NCBI RefSeq assembly: GCF_030813005.1 | Contig: NZ_JAUSTU010000004.1 | Location: 176,706 to 240,705, forward strand | From: Robertmurraya andreesenii | GTDB lineage: Bacteria; Bacillota; Bacilli; Bacillales; Cytobacillaceae | Length of the DNA: 64,000 bases | Direction: 5' to 3' | In this document: positions 15,126 to 23,622 of the stretch, piece after piece | Layout of the letters: each line of letters starts with the position of its first letter | Numbering within the stretch: the first letter of the stretch is position 1 | The notes under the pieces: model-generated | The model's database searches: none | The model's input: only the letters and a program-made list of their open reading frames with translations | What the model was told of the DNA's origin: nothing | Position numbers and translations under genes: made by a program

Positions 15126-16030
15126 GGGCGAGCACCTCCGCGTTCATATTTCGCAAGTGCTTCGAAAGCTTCGGCGAGTAGTTTCGCGCTAGACACCTCA
15201 CGGTTGATATAGAACGTTGGCTTAAACGTGGTGAAGAACGGTTTTTCCGATTGAGTGCGCTCGTCTAGAGTCACAATATCGTCGATTGTCATTTCGACAT
15301 TCGCCGAAACTTGTTCGACTTTTTCGCCTAGTTCGTGCGTTTTTGTCTCTAATTCTTCCGCCAACTTTTCGACGTTGCCTTGCGTGTCGCGCAACTGTTG
15401 TTCAAGCGAAGTTACTCGGCGAGCAAGATTCGCTAGCAAGTCGATAACCTCCGGCGATGCGTGGCGGGTGTCCACCGTAGGTCCGTCGACCGTTGGAGTA
15501 TCGTCGGTTGCAGTGACCGGCACGAGTACGCGGTATTCGTAATCCCAAAACCGTAATTTATCGGCTTTATCAGGCGTCGGCGAGTCCGTTTCAACAGACT
15601 CCACGTATATAGACGACACCGAAAAAACGTCACCTAGGTTGTAGTCCTTCATTACGGAAGTGTGTTTCGGATTTACAATCAACACCTTCTCGCCAACTTC
15701 CGCCTTGCGGTCGACTAGGCGATAGCGTGTGCCGTCGATGTGGACGATGTCGGTCGGTTCAATAACGGAAAAAGAATCGGTTCCCACATAACATTCGCCG
15801 TCCTCACGTATTCCGTCTAAATCGTCGTCAAATTTAACTCGTATAGACGGGTATCTATCGCTAAAATATAAGAATTTCCCAACGTCTCCTTTTCGGTAGA
15901 ATCTTCCGTTTTGGTCGCCGTCTTGCGTACACACAATGTAATCCCCATCGCTCGCCCTTCGCTCCACCTCGACATACTCCCGCAAAACCCCGCCCAAACT
16001 TTCGTCTTTAATCGTATGAATTTTCGTCAT
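15122..16030 (-). CDS. Hypothetical coiled-coil protein with SH3/KOW-like N-terminal domains
   Basis: 302 residues. The N-terminal half has repeated short beta-rich segments with G-D/K-V patterns (KGDVGKFLYF, VGEKVLIVNP) like KOW/SH3 barrels. A linker rich in T/P/D follows, then a long heptad-type coiled coil (RRVTSLEQQLRDTQGNVEKL...ELGEKVEQV, about 210-255). Similar in plan to the 28744-29607 protein and partly to 38550-39209, so the phage carries a small family. Possibly a nucleic-acid-binding scaffold; function unknown. Confidence 0.7.
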   Translation of the reverse strand: MTKIHTIKDESLGGVLREYVEVERRASDGDYIVCTQDGDQNGRFYRKGDVGKFLYFSDRYPSIRVKFDDDLDGIREDGECYVGTDSFSVIEPTDIVHIDGTRYRLVDRKAEVGEKVLIVNPKHTSVMKDYNLGDVFSVSSIYVESVETDSPTPDKADKLRFWDYEYRVLVPVTATDDTPTVDGPTVDTRHASPEVIDLLANLARRVTSLEQQLRDTQGNVEKLAEELETKTHELGEKVEQVSANVEMTIDDIVTLDERTQSEKPFFTTFKPTFYINREVSSAKLLAEAFEALAKYERGGARP

Positions 16031-16533
16031 TATTCCGCCTCCCTTATAATCCGCGCGAATCGTTTCTGCCTACCAAACGATTGCGCTTCGTTTAAATCCG
16101 CCATATATACGTCGATATGCCCTTCCTTGATAGCTCCGCCTCGGTCCTCGCAAACTCGCTCGCCAATGCCTTCGATTTCGACGACGGTGCCAAACGGAAG
16201 GCTCGGCGGGCAGGCTATCGTGCGCCCTTCGGTGACTTGCGTGCCGCTCGCCGTTATGCCATATCCGACTTCGCCCGCTTGCTTTTGCGTAGATTCATAG
16301 CCGGCTGTATATGCCGTTACTTCGAACGGTTGCCATGCCGTCGCTTTCAAGCGTGCTATTTCGTCTTGTAAGCGTTGATTCTCAGTCGCCAATACTTCGA
16401 CTTGCTCCCGCCAAATCTGCGCATTAGGAGCGACATGTTCGGCGAGGACTGCTGATTGAATAGTCGGAATTGGTGGAGGAACTTGCGAGTAAAACAGATT
16501 TGCCGTTAATAGAATCGTAGATAATAAGTAGAT
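16030..16533 (-). CDS. 3D (Asp-Asp-Asp) domain cell-wall protein, membrane-anchored
   Basis: The C-terminal domain (VTAYTAG, then GITASGTQV, then EDRGGAIKEGHIDVYM) is a 3D domain, a double-psi barrel related to lytic transglycosylases and YuiC/YabE. The only standard start is TTG 16392 (120 residues), but coding clearly extends upstream: a heptad coiled coil and, before it, a hydrophobic segment (YLLSTILLTANLFYS) stay open in frame. In that extension there is no ATG, GTG or TTG. ATC at 16533, 7 bases after AAAGGGTG, is the best-placed initiator, giving 167 residues. It follows thyX closely. Probably a wall-associated lytic or structural factor. Confidence 0.75.
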   Translation of the reverse strand: MYLLSTILLTANLFYSQVPPPIPTIQSAVLAEHVAPNAQIWREQVEVLATENQRLQDEIARLKATAWQPFEVTAYTAGYESTQKQAGEVGYGITASGTQVTEGRTIACPPSLPFGTVVEIEGIGERVCEDRGGAIKEGHIDVYMADLNEAQSFGRQKRFARIIREAE

Positions 16534-16537
16534 AGAA

Positions 16538-17227
16538 TCACCCTTTCACCAACTCATCGATGCTTACCGGAAAATATTTCGTTGCTAGTTCGTTGACCGC
16601 CTTAGCATACGCTTGAATTTCGGCTTGTGCGTCGTGAGCCAAGCGCTGATTAAGGAAATGAGCAACAGATTGAAGGCTTGCCGTCCAGTAATAACGCACG
16701 TACATACCGTAGGCTGGTAGGAATAGGCGTGCTTGCTCGGCGCAGACACCGGAGTTCAGTGCGCGTTCATATAATCGCTCGCCAAACGCAACATAATCGA
16801 GCAAATCTTGCGTTGCTATTGCGCCATGATCGGTCGGCAATGTTGCACCGCTGCCTTGCTTCGAGTTCTCGGGCGCTGAACGCCATTCGTCAGCTTGCGG
16901 AATGTAGAACGTGGGCTCTTCGGTAACGTATCGACGGCTTGACTCGTTCCATGCGTCCATCGTATGGTCGGAGCCTACGATATACTTCCAATGCTGACGC
17001 GCTACCATTAACGGCGCATATATTTCGAATTGAAGCGTCGCATGTCGGAAGGGAGACGTATGTCCCTCGCGTGCTAAAAACTTAATAAGGCGGACGTCCT
17101 TTTCCGATAGTTCCGTCGATTCCTTGTCGTAGGAAACGCGGGCGCTATTTACGACTGATAAGTCGGAGCCCATTACGTTTGTAAGTCGCACATAACCTTT
17201 ATCTAATACATTGATGATTTCGTTCAT
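16538..17227 (-). CDS. thyX: Flavin-dependent thymidylate synthase
   Basis: 229 residues. The ThyX motif appears as RQHWKYIVGS followed by NESSRRY (about 77-100), a variant of RHR-x7-S; the FAD/dUMP residues after it (LFLPAYGMYVRYYW) are also present. It converts dUMP to dTMP using CH2-THF and NADPH, making dTMP from the product of the neighbouring dUTPase. The start overlaps the inserted HNH gene. Lack of a ThyA-type motif excludes the classical enzyme. Confidence 0.95.
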   Translation of the reverse strand: MNEIINVLDKGYVRLTNVMGSDLSVVNSARVSYDKESTELSEKDVRLIKFLAREGHTSPFRHATLQFEIYAPLMVARQHWKYIVGSDHTMDAWNESSRRYVTEEPTFYIPQADEWRSAPENSKQGSGATLPTDHGAIATQDLLDYVAFGERLYERALNSGVCAEQARLFLPAYGMYVRYYWTASLQSVAHFLNQRLAHDAQAEIQAYAKAVNELATKYFPVSIDELVKG

Positions 17228-17709
17228 CCAACTAACACCTCATCTAATTCATTTAGTCTAGCAAACTCCCCATGAACTTTTATAGCAGCTTCATTGTAGG
17301 CTAAAGCAGCATCGATGGCATACTCGAAAAACCCTAAATGTATTTCCTTTTTATTCACATGTATCCGAGCTCTCCACTTATTCCTTTGCTTACTCCAAGA
17401 TACGCCTTTAAACCCCGAGGAACTGTTTGATTGTGTAGTCTTGTTGTAGTTATTTTGAGAACGAGTTGCTATTCGTAGATTGCATTTTCTGTTATCTAGT
17501 TTATTGCCGTTTATATGGTCAACGTCGTACCCTTTTGGCGCATTAAGCACAAGTCGATGCATTCTATCTTTCATATAACGGCCGTCTTTCCTGTAACTTC
17601 TCATCGCATATCCGTTTTTATGATAAAACCAACTCCACTGGTTCAGATAATCAAACATATCATCGTCGACTAATGCTACTCGTCCTTTTGATAACGGAAT
17701 CTCTTTCAC
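17224..17709 (-). CDS. HNH homing endonuclease with AP2 domain
   Basis: 161 residues. HNH core MHRLVLNAPKGYDVDHINGN then DNRKCNLR (about 50-80), followed by an AP2 DNA-binding domain (SGFKGVSWSKQRNKWRARI, LGFFEYAIDAALAYNEAA). This is the classic free-standing HNH-AP2 homing nuclease. It lies precisely between dut and thyX, overlapping both by 4 bases, so it is translated with them. It is more AT-rich than its neighbours, consistent with homing into the junction of two essential genes. Confidence 0.92.
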   Translation of the reverse strand: MKEIPLSKGRVALVDDDMFDYLNQWSWFYHKNGYAMRSYRKDGRYMKDRMHRLVLNAPKGYDVDHINGNKLDNRKCNLRIATRSQNNYNKTTQSNSSSGFKGVSWSKQRNKWRARIHVNKKEIHLGFFEYAIDAALAYNEAAIKVHGEFARLNELDEVLVG

Positions 17710-18215
17710 GCTTTCACCCCGCTACTTCCGAAGCCGCCGTCGCCCCTTGCCGTCTCGCTCAACTCGTCAACTTCGATAAACTGCGCTTGCTCGACACGTT
17801 TGATTACCGCCTGGGCGATTCGGTCGCCTTTACGGATGATATACGCATCATATTCGTACTCTTGCTCCTGCCTTTCGATAGGATTTCTGTCGATTCCATT
17901 CGGGTAGTGGTCGAAGTTACCAAAAGGATCACTTGCGATATTATCGACAATCACGCCAACCTCGCCGCGATATCCCGCGTCGACCGTGCCTAGTTGCACG
18001 CGTAGTTTCGTTTTCAGCGTCACGCCCGACCGTGGGCGAATCTGCAATTCGTACCCTTGCGGAATTTCGAACGCCAAGCCCGTCGGCACCTTGACTGTTT
18101 CGCCAGGCTCGACGATGACGTCCTCGGTTGCTACGAGGTCGAATCCTGCATCGTAATCGTGGGCGTATTTCGGTATAACTGCTTCGGGGTGTAGGCGTTT
18201 AATTTTTACGTTCAT
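17706..18215 (-). CDS. dut: dUTPase
   Basis: 169 residues with all five trimeric dUTPase motifs in order: DAGFDL, PRSGVTLK, GTVDAGYRGEVGV, GDRIAQAVI and RGDGGFGSSG. It hydrolyses dUTP to dUMP, protecting phage DNA from uracil and feeding ThyX. An insertion between motifs III and IV (about residues 90-125) is longer than in the minimal enzyme, as in other Bacillus-phage dUTPases. The stop overlaps the HNH start. Confidence 0.95.
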   Translation of the reverse strand: MNVKIKRLHPEAVIPKYAHDYDAGFDLVATEDVIVEPGETVKVPTGLAFEIPQGYELQIRPRSGVTLKTKLRVQLGTVDAGYRGEVGVIVDNIASDPFGNFDHYPNGIDRNPIERQEQEYEYDAYIIRKGDRIAQAVIKRVEQAQFIEVDELSETARGDGGFGSSGVKA

Positions 18216-18409
18216 TTATCGTCATCCTTTCGAGGTTTTGTTCGTGAACTTGCGAACCCATTCGGCAAGCCTGTCGCATTAAACCGGAAACTCGGCTGCT
18301 TAACGGTAGGCTCGCCGCAAGTTGCGCATTTGGTTGACTCGGTGCCCATCGGCACTAATTCGTCGCGTTGCGTGTTGCATTTCGTACATTTAAACGTGTA
18401 GAACGGCAT
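18212..18409 (-). CDS. FmdB-like zinc-ribbon protein
   Basis: 65 residues. CTKC (8-11) and CATCG (28-32) form a zinc ribbon, preceded by the MPFYTFKC start typical of the FmdB/CxxC_CXXC_SSSS family. Function unknown; a nucleic-acid or protein adaptor role is usual to suppose. Good AGGAGG upstream; overlaps dut. Confidence 0.85.
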   Translation of the reverse strand: MPFYTFKCTKCNTQRDELVPMGTESTKCATCGEPTVKQPSFRFNATGLPNGFASSRTKPRKDDDK

Positions 18410-18454
18410 GGCGGTCGTCCTCCTTTTTATTGCGTATTTGTCTCGGACTGTTCG

Positions 18455-18625
18455 TTACTTAATTAGCGATTCAATCGTTTGAATGGCATGTTCTAATCCC
18501 TCTGAATATCCAAAATTCCATTCAGACAATCCTTCCGAAACATCATGTAGGTTAATCCCTTGATTGTGTTTTTCATTTGAAATTTCTTTAAGTTTTTCAA
18601 GTAATTCTTCTATTTGCTGTTTCAT
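18455..18625 (-). CDS. Small helical protein
   Basis: 56 residues from ATG 18625, with AAGGATGGTG upstream. An N-terminal charged helix (QQIEELLEKLKEISNEK) is followed by a G-x-S/E-G-L-E..I helix (FGYSEGLEHAIQTIESL) resembling many short phage proteins of unknown role. AT-rich, together with the next gene, against the phage backbone. Confidence 0.75.
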   Translation of the reverse strand: MKQQIEELLEKLKEISNEKHNQGINLHDVSEGLSEWNFGYSEGLEHAIQTIESLIK

Positions 18626-18649
18626 AAAATCACCATCCTTATGTTGCAG

Positions 18650-18901
18650 TTACTCAATATCTTCTGTATCATCAATCGCAATAAATTCTTGCTTACAGGA
18701 TGGACACTTCGCTAAGAATCTCGGATGATATGAATCATCATAAAATCTAAAATGATTTCCCTCTCCGCAATGCGTACATGCCCAATAACCTTGCATATAT
18801 CCACTTGTTTTTTCAGGTTCATCACAATCAACTGAATATACAAGATAAGGTTTAGCACCCTCATAGTGTGCTGTATACATGAATGGTGTTAAATGTGGCA
18901 T
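18650..18901 (-). CDS. Small zinc-ribbon protein
   Basis: 83 residues from ATG 18901 (GGTGGAG at good spacing; an in-frame TTG at 18907 is too close). CTHCG and CPSCK pairs near residues 42-70 form a ribbon, with aromatic loops between. Not assigned to a family. AT-rich like its neighbour. Confidence 0.75.
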   Translation of the reverse strand: MPHLTPFMYTAHYEGAKPYLVYSVDCDEPEKTSGYMQGYWACTHCGEGNHFRFYDDSYHPRFLAKCPSCKQEFIAIDDTEDIE

Positions 18902-18937
18902 TTTCAATCTCCACCTTTACTTCACAGTTTGGTTCGA

Positions 18938-19654
18938 CTACACGTTACCACGCGCCTCCAACTCGGCAAACTCCGGCGCCATTTCGTGATTACGCAAGAT
19001 TTCCTCAACTATCTCGACGACCGGATGGCGTTGCGTCTCCGTTAAATTTACGTGGTCAAAATACTGGAACGCTTCTTTTTCGTATAATCCGGCAAGCAAT
19101 CGATACAACCCGTTCGCCTCCGGCTTTCGTAGTTTGGCGTTATCAATTTGCGCAAAGTTTCCCATAAAGACGAACTTAGCGCGGAGTCCTGGACGAGTAG
19201 CGAGCGCAGCCATCGTGTGAATATCGAGGTTTTGAACTTCGTCCGCTAGTAAAAACGTATGATTGAGCGACCGCCCTCGCACCGTTTGAATCGAATCGAA
19301 GAATATCTTGCGCTTATCGTCATCGCCCTCGGAAAAGTAGCGCTTAATTTCGCTCGGCTTTTCGGTCAGCACGTCGAGATTATCCATAAACGGAGCCACG
19401 AACGGATATGTCTTTTCGTTGAGGTCGCCAGGCAATGCACCGACGTCCATGCCGACTTGCGTTTGTAATCGCGTGTAGACTAGCTTGCGGTGGTCACGGC
19501 GCTCGATAACGCTGTCTAGTCCGACCGCTTGGGCGATTAACGTCTTGCCCGTTCCGGCTGGTCCCGTTAAAAACGTGAACGGCTTATCGTTGCTTAACGC
19601 TTGCATTGCTCGCTTTTGTGCTTCGTTTTTGGCGCTTAGTCCGAAGTATGCCAA
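18938..19654 (-). CDS. PhoH-like ATPase
   Basis: 238 residues. Walker A GPAGTGKT (about 31-38), Walker B FLLADEVQNLD, and the late GMDVGALPGDLNEKTYPF block typical of PhoH/RNA-helicase-like P-loop ATPases. Phage PhoH proteins are widespread; in bacteria PhoH2 has RNA helicase/nuclease activity, but the phage role is unresolved. TTG 19654 start behind GAGGCGG. Followed closely by AT-rich small genes. Confidence 0.9.
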   Translation of the reverse strand: MAYFGLSAKNEAQKRAMQALSNDKPFTFLTGPAGTGKTLIAQAVGLDSVIERRDHRKLVYTRLQTQVGMDVGALPGDLNEKTYPFVAPFMDNLDVLTEKPSEIKRYFSEGDDDKRKIFFDSIQTVRGRSLNHTFLLADEVQNLDIHTMAALATRPGLRAKFVFMGNFAQIDNAKLRKPEANGLYRLLAGLYEKEAFQYFDHVNLTETQRHPVVEIVEEILRNHEMAPEFAELEARGNV

Positions 19655-19987
19655 TTATTCCGCCTCGCTTTCGCGTAGTGTATATAGGTTGCCGTCCTTT
19701 TCGATTATTTCGTAGCCTTGCGTGTATACTTCGTTAAAGTCCGTAATGGTCGCCTTGTAGGTGATGTCGGGTCCGTCGCGCACAACATCAACCGCTACTA
19801 GCACGGATATCACAGCGACACCTATCGCAAGGATTCCTCCGAAAAAGTGCTCACTCGAACCTTGACCGCTTACAACATCGATGATGATGGCGATAAGACC
19901 GACGCTAAATGCTAGCGCCAACCCGCCGAAAATCATCAATAGAAAAACATACACGCCCCAATTCGTCGTTTGCGAAAGTATTTCCAC
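19655..19987 (-). CDS. Small membrane protein
   Basis: 110 residues. Two transmembrane helices (about 13-38 and 48-67) and a C-terminal soluble domain (ITDFNEVYTQGYEIIEKDGN) that looks like a small alpha/beta fold. Not recognised; a phage membrane protein directly preceding phoH. GTG 19987 with CGGAGGTG upstream. Confidence 0.7.
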   Translation of the reverse strand: MEILSQTTNWGVYVFLLMIFGGLALAFSVGLIAIIIDVVSGQGSSEHFFGGILAIGVAVISVLVAVDVVRDGPDITYKATITDFNEVYTQGYEIIEKDGNLYTLRESEAE

Positions 19988-20012
19988 GTTAACACCTCCG
20001 AAAAAATTATAT

Positions 20013-20609
20013 TCAACTTACTAACTCGAATATTAAACCTCGCCTATTTATTCCTGGACGCTTTAAAGACGCATAAATCGTATCTCGTTTGCAGCCTAAT
20101 TCCTTAGAAGCGTCGCTTATGCTTTCAAAAACCTTTTGTTCGCCGTCTGGGAACGTAACCCTGACTGATTTCGATATACTCTTATGGTCTATCCGTGATA
20201 AGTTCTCTTCTAAACTAACAATTTGTATATTTCCTAACTCATAATGACCGTAAGGGTCGATTCTATCAACGCTCGGTTTTTGTCCTCGATGGAGTAGCTT
20301 CTTTATTTCACAGCCATAATGTTTGTCCAACATTTCTCTTATTTCGTTTCTGCTATCACCTAATAAACATTTGATACCTCGAACAAGGTACGTCTTATTC
20401 TTAGGTTTATTGATTGCGTATTTAGTCCTTTTTAAAATATTGTCGGCCATTTTATTTAAAGTACTTGTATAAGGGTCATTGGCTGCTTTTTCTTGGTTTC
20501 TCTTTTTGCTACATTCTTTGCATTCCGGGCGTCTACCGTCTGATAACTTATTATGTTTGTGGAAGGAGGCCAAAGGCTTGACCTCTCCACATTGTAAGCA
20601 TTTCTTTAT
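20013..20609 (-). CDS. HNH-type endonuclease (NUMOD-containing); probable AUA start
   Basis: The nuclease core is SVDRIDPYGHYELGNIQIVS, with an N-terminal zinc ribbon and a C-terminal NUMOD-like HTH (SISDASKELGCKRDTIYASL). The first standard start (TTG 20573) cuts off half of the ribbon. In frame upstream lies IKKCLQCGEVKP, which supplies the missing CxxC, and it begins at ATA 20609 with GGAGG exactly 7 bases before it. I therefore extend the gene to 20609 (198 residues). Either AUA initiates here, or a G-to-A change has damaged an ATG. Inserted between nrdJ and the membrane-protein gene; AT-rich. Confidence 0.82.
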   Translation of the reverse strand: MKKCLQCGEVKPLASFHKHNKLSDGRRPECKECSKKRNQEKAANDPYTSTLNKMADNILKRTKYAINKPKNKTYLVRGIKCLLGDSRNEIREMLDKHYGCEIKKLLHRGQKPSVDRIDPYGHYELGNIQIVSLEENLSRIDHKSISKSVRVTFPDGEQKVFESISDASKELGCKRDTIYASLKRPGINRRGLIFELVS

Positions 20610-20621
20610 ACGATTACCTCC

Positions 20622-22952
20622 TTATTTAAGAGGGCAAGAGTTACCCGTACATTCAGACGAATAGTCTGTTGTATCTTCATCCTCAGCTTCTACTGTTCCA
20701 TTAATTAACTCCCAAGGCTTCGCTGTTAACTTAGATACCATTTCCTCGTACGTTTCCTTGGTTATTTCTTCGTACGGCATTTGCGGGTACGTATCGGTCG
20801 CATGAGGCAATAAACTCGTCGATTTGATGACGCCTTTATAACGGTCGAGAATGTCGGTTATTTCGTCTATTATTGCGTCCTCATCGCGTTTATCAATTTT
20901 CAATTCCGGCTGTCCGAATTTATCGTGAAGTATTGAACCGTCAGCGAAATAAACTGGCTTTGGCTGCGCCTTCTTAAAGGACAACGTCGCCGATACTGCA
21001 TTGTCGCTCCAATACGTTGCTAGTAACGCTTGAAGCGCAGCTTGTTCGCGCAGTGGCACGTCTCCAGCCGACTGAAATTTCGGATGCTCAGCCGTCGGTG
21101 CTTTTACCGGAAACTCGACAACTAACGTGTTATAATCGTACTTTTTCGACCCATCGGCGTTAAATCCGCTAACAGCCGGTTCGATGTAGTATCCGCACTC
21201 TTGCAAAATCGGCACTAAGGGAGCATTCGCCGCCATTCTTATTCGGCGTACCATGTACGGCGCCCAATGATAGTGCTGACCTGGCGACACGCCCATTAGT
21301 AGCGACACTGTTCCGCTCGGCTTGACGGTCGTAACTTTTATCGATGGATTCGCTTGTAATTCGACTGCTTGCGCGATGTTCGATTCCTTGACGTAGTTAT
21401 ATAGTCGGTCGAGTTCGGCGGTCACTTCTTCGTTATATTGCGCGTTACCTTCGTCGTCAAACCCGACTACGGCCTTTTCGCCGAATCTCATGAGCACCCA
21501 ATCCGTAATACCGGTAATGCCCACGCCTAGCCTACGGTGCCTATATACGACATCGCGCGTTGCCTCCCATTCGTAAGGTCGGAAAGTAATGCGGTAGGCA
21601 TACCGCGCAGCTAGGTACGCTACTTCTTCGTAAAGGTGATCGCCCTCGATTCCTTTTTCAATTAACTCGTGAACACGCGGTAAGTTAATTTCGAATAAGT
21701 TACACGGCGATGTATTTGGCAGCGTAATTTCTCCGCATGGGTTAAAGATTTCTACCTCGCCGTCAATGTCTTTTTGGAATCCGTCGATAATTCGACCAAA
21801 GTTTCGGCTTAACTCAACGTTTACATAGCCGGGCTCACCGTTGTAATAAATATTGACGGCAAGGTTGCGCAGTGTTTCACGGTCAGTATTTACGCTAATA
21901 TCGACCGAATTATTCGATGCCCATCGCCATTGCGACGCCTCGAGGTTTTGCGGAAGTGAATAGTTTTTCGATTCGACGTATTCTTTATCGTTTTGGTCGC
22001 CGATTAAGATGAGCGCCGTCCGACGCACGTTTCCTGCAACTACACACGTTCCGATTAACTGAACAACATCGCCCCACTCGGTCGGTGTTACATAGTCGTT
22101 AACTCGACGATTAAGTATTTCGTTCACCTTCGTAAGCATCGTCACCAACGGCGCAGGTCCGCTAGCGACTCCGCCGAATCCTTTAATATCGGTGCCTCGA
22201 GGACGAATATCGCTTATGTCGATGACTAATTCCGTTAAGCCTTCGTAGTGTGCGTCGATAACTTTTCCGAGCGCTTCTGCCCAACCTTCACGGGAATCAG
22301 TAACGGTAAAATCTTCGATAGCATCAAACCGCTCCCACACCTTTAATTCCTTTAATTCCGAATGATAATCAGCATGTACACCGTCACAAACAAACGTCAA
22401 TTCTAGCGCGTTCTCTACCTTCGGTATCTGATTAACATATTTTCGCTGTATATTAACGCCAACGCCTCCGCCCTTCATCGCTTGGTCGAACGTAAATACT
22501 GGCGCAAATGATACTTTCGGTTCCTCTCCGGCAAGGTACGGCTGCGGTCGCATCGAAACGCCCCAACAGTTATTCTCGGCGTCGCCCACCTTTTCGGCGT
22601 ATTCCGTTCCGCTCATCCAAAGTCCACGACCTGGCGGAGTCATTACGAGATTAAATACGAGGTGGTAAAAGCGTTCCATCTCCGTCATTAAGTCGGCAAC
22701 TTTCATTTCGGTTAGCTTTCCGATTTCCGCTAGTCTACGAGCCTCGATTTTGAAGTTTCCTTCGGTAATACGTTGCACCGTTTCGTCCCATCGCTCGAGC
22801 GTTCCGTCGGCTTTCTTACGGGCGTATGTGCGGAGGTAAACGATGTAGCCAAGTCCTCCGAAGCCCCACTTCGGCTGTTTGTTGCGATATTGTTCGAGGA
22901 ATGATTCCGATAATTTTACGTCTTTGATTAGTTCTGCGCTCATTTTTACCAA
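20622..22952 (-). CDS. nrdJ: Adenosylcobalamin-dependent ribonucleoside-triphosphate reductase (class II)
   Basis: 776 residues. The catalytic NPCGEI motif and the partner cysteine in SPCNLFEINLP are present, with an early NNCWG cysteine as in the Lactobacillus-type monomeric NrdJ. The C-terminus ends in a CTGNSC pair that would re-reduce the active site, probably with the thioredoxin-like protein at 25101. It reduces NTPs to dNTPs using vitamin B12, so it works without oxygen or a small subunit. TTG 22952 has GGAG 8 bases upstream and overlaps the small gene before it; ATG 22943 is an alternative. Confidence 0.93.
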   Translation of the reverse strand: MVKMSAELIKDVKLSESFLEQYRNKQPKWGFGGLGYIVYLRTYARKKADGTLERWDETVQRITEGNFKIEARRLAEIGKLTEMKVADLMTEMERFYHLVFNLVMTPPGRGLWMSGTEYAEKVGDAENNCWGVSMRPQPYLAGEEPKVSFAPVFTFDQAMKGGGVGVNIQRKYVNQIPKVENALELTFVCDGVHADYHSELKELKVWERFDAIEDFTVTDSREGWAEALGKVIDAHYEGLTELVIDISDIRPRGTDIKGFGGVASGPAPLVTMLTKVNEILNRRVNDYVTPTEWGDVVQLIGTCVVAGNVRRTALILIGDQNDKEYVESKNYSLPQNLEASQWRWASNNSVDISVNTDRETLRNLAVNIYYNGEPGYVNVELSRNFGRIIDGFQKDIDGEVEIFNPCGEITLPNTSPCNLFEINLPRVHELIEKGIEGDHLYEEVAYLAARYAYRITFRPYEWEATRDVVYRHRRLGVGITGITDWVLMRFGEKAVVGFDDEGNAQYNEEVTAELDRLYNYVKESNIAQAVELQANPSIKVTTVKPSGTVSLLMGVSPGQHYHWAPYMVRRIRMAANAPLVPILQECGYYIEPAVSGFNADGSKKYDYNTLVVEFPVKAPTAEHPKFQSAGDVPLREQAALQALLATYWSDNAVSATLSFKKAQPKPVYFADGSILHDKFGQPELKIDKRDEDAIIDEITDILDRYKGVIKSTSLLPHATDTYPQMPYEEITKETYEEMVSKLTAKPWELINGTVEAEDEDTTDYSSECTGNSCPLK

Positions 22953-23113
22953 GTAATCCGCTCCTTTATTCCGTTAATTCCTTCTTCGACTTCATTTTTC
23001 CGCTCCTCCAACGCCTCGCGCCGACTGTCGAGAGTTGCAAGGTCGCGGTCAATTTCGATGAGTTCGCGCTCGAGGTCGGCGAGGAGTTTGGCGTAAGTTT
23101 GCGATAGGCTCAC
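22946..23113 (-). CDS. Small coiled-coil protein between ruvC-like and nrdJ
   Basis: 55 residues from GTG 23113, which overlaps the resolvase stop as GTGA; the stop overlaps the nrdJ start. The sequence is one long amphipathic coiled coil (LLADLERELIEIDRDLATL, REALEERKNEVEEG). Both overlaps and phage-like codon use support a real gene. Function unknown. Confidence 0.75.
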   Translation of the reverse strand: MSLSQTYAKLLADLERELIEIDRDLATLDSRREALEERKNEVEEGINGIKERITW

Positions 23114-23622
23114 GTTTTAATCAGTCCTTCCTTAATCGCCCACCAAAGAGCCAAGCCAGCCGCGTCACTTTCGTCGTATGTTCCGCCTTTACCGCTAGTA
23201 GCAAACTCGACGTCCCCGATAAAACCTTTAACGGCTGTTTCGATTTCTTCCTTGCTCGGCTTACCTTTTCCGACGACCACCTTCATCCATTGACCGGGCG
23301 TCGCTGTTTCGGGCGTACCGTCGTAACCTAGCGTCGCAAGTGCTGAATCCATTTCTCGCCAGGCACCGAACACTTTTCGAGTAATATCAACGCTAGGCGA
23401 GTTAAATTTCTCGCGAACAACTACGTCGAAAGGGTAATGCTCCCGACAAAACAATAGCGTCCAACTGTATATCATGCGGTTACGCGCTTCATCGCCATGC
23501 TTTGCGTATTTACCGTTCGTTTTGACGTGACTAGCTGCGATTAGCTTTGCCTTTCCGTTTTTTACTTCGATAACCGCCATGCCGGGAGATGCGAAAGAGG
23601 TATCTATGCCGAGAATCCGCAC
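23110..23622 (-). CDS. RuvC-like Holliday junction resolvase
   Basis: 170 residues. RNase H-fold entry GIDTSFASPGMAV with the first Asp at residue 6, a middle acidic residue in VVREKF, a K-rich loop (VGKGKPSKEE) and the closing DESDAAGLALWWA pair of Asp residues. This matches poxvirus/phage RuvC-type resolvases that cut branched DNA, needed for recombination and clean packaging. GTG 23622 start behind AGGAGG. Adjacent to the exonuclease gene. Confidence 0.88.
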   Translation of the reverse strand: MRILGIDTSFASPGMAVIEVKNGKAKLIAASHVKTNGKYAKHGDEARNRMIYSWTLLFCREHYPFDVVVREKFNSPSVDITRKVFGAWREMDSALATLGYDGTPETATPGQWMKVVVGKGKPSKEEIETAVKGFIGDVEFATSGKGGTYDESDAAGLALWWAIKEGLIKT

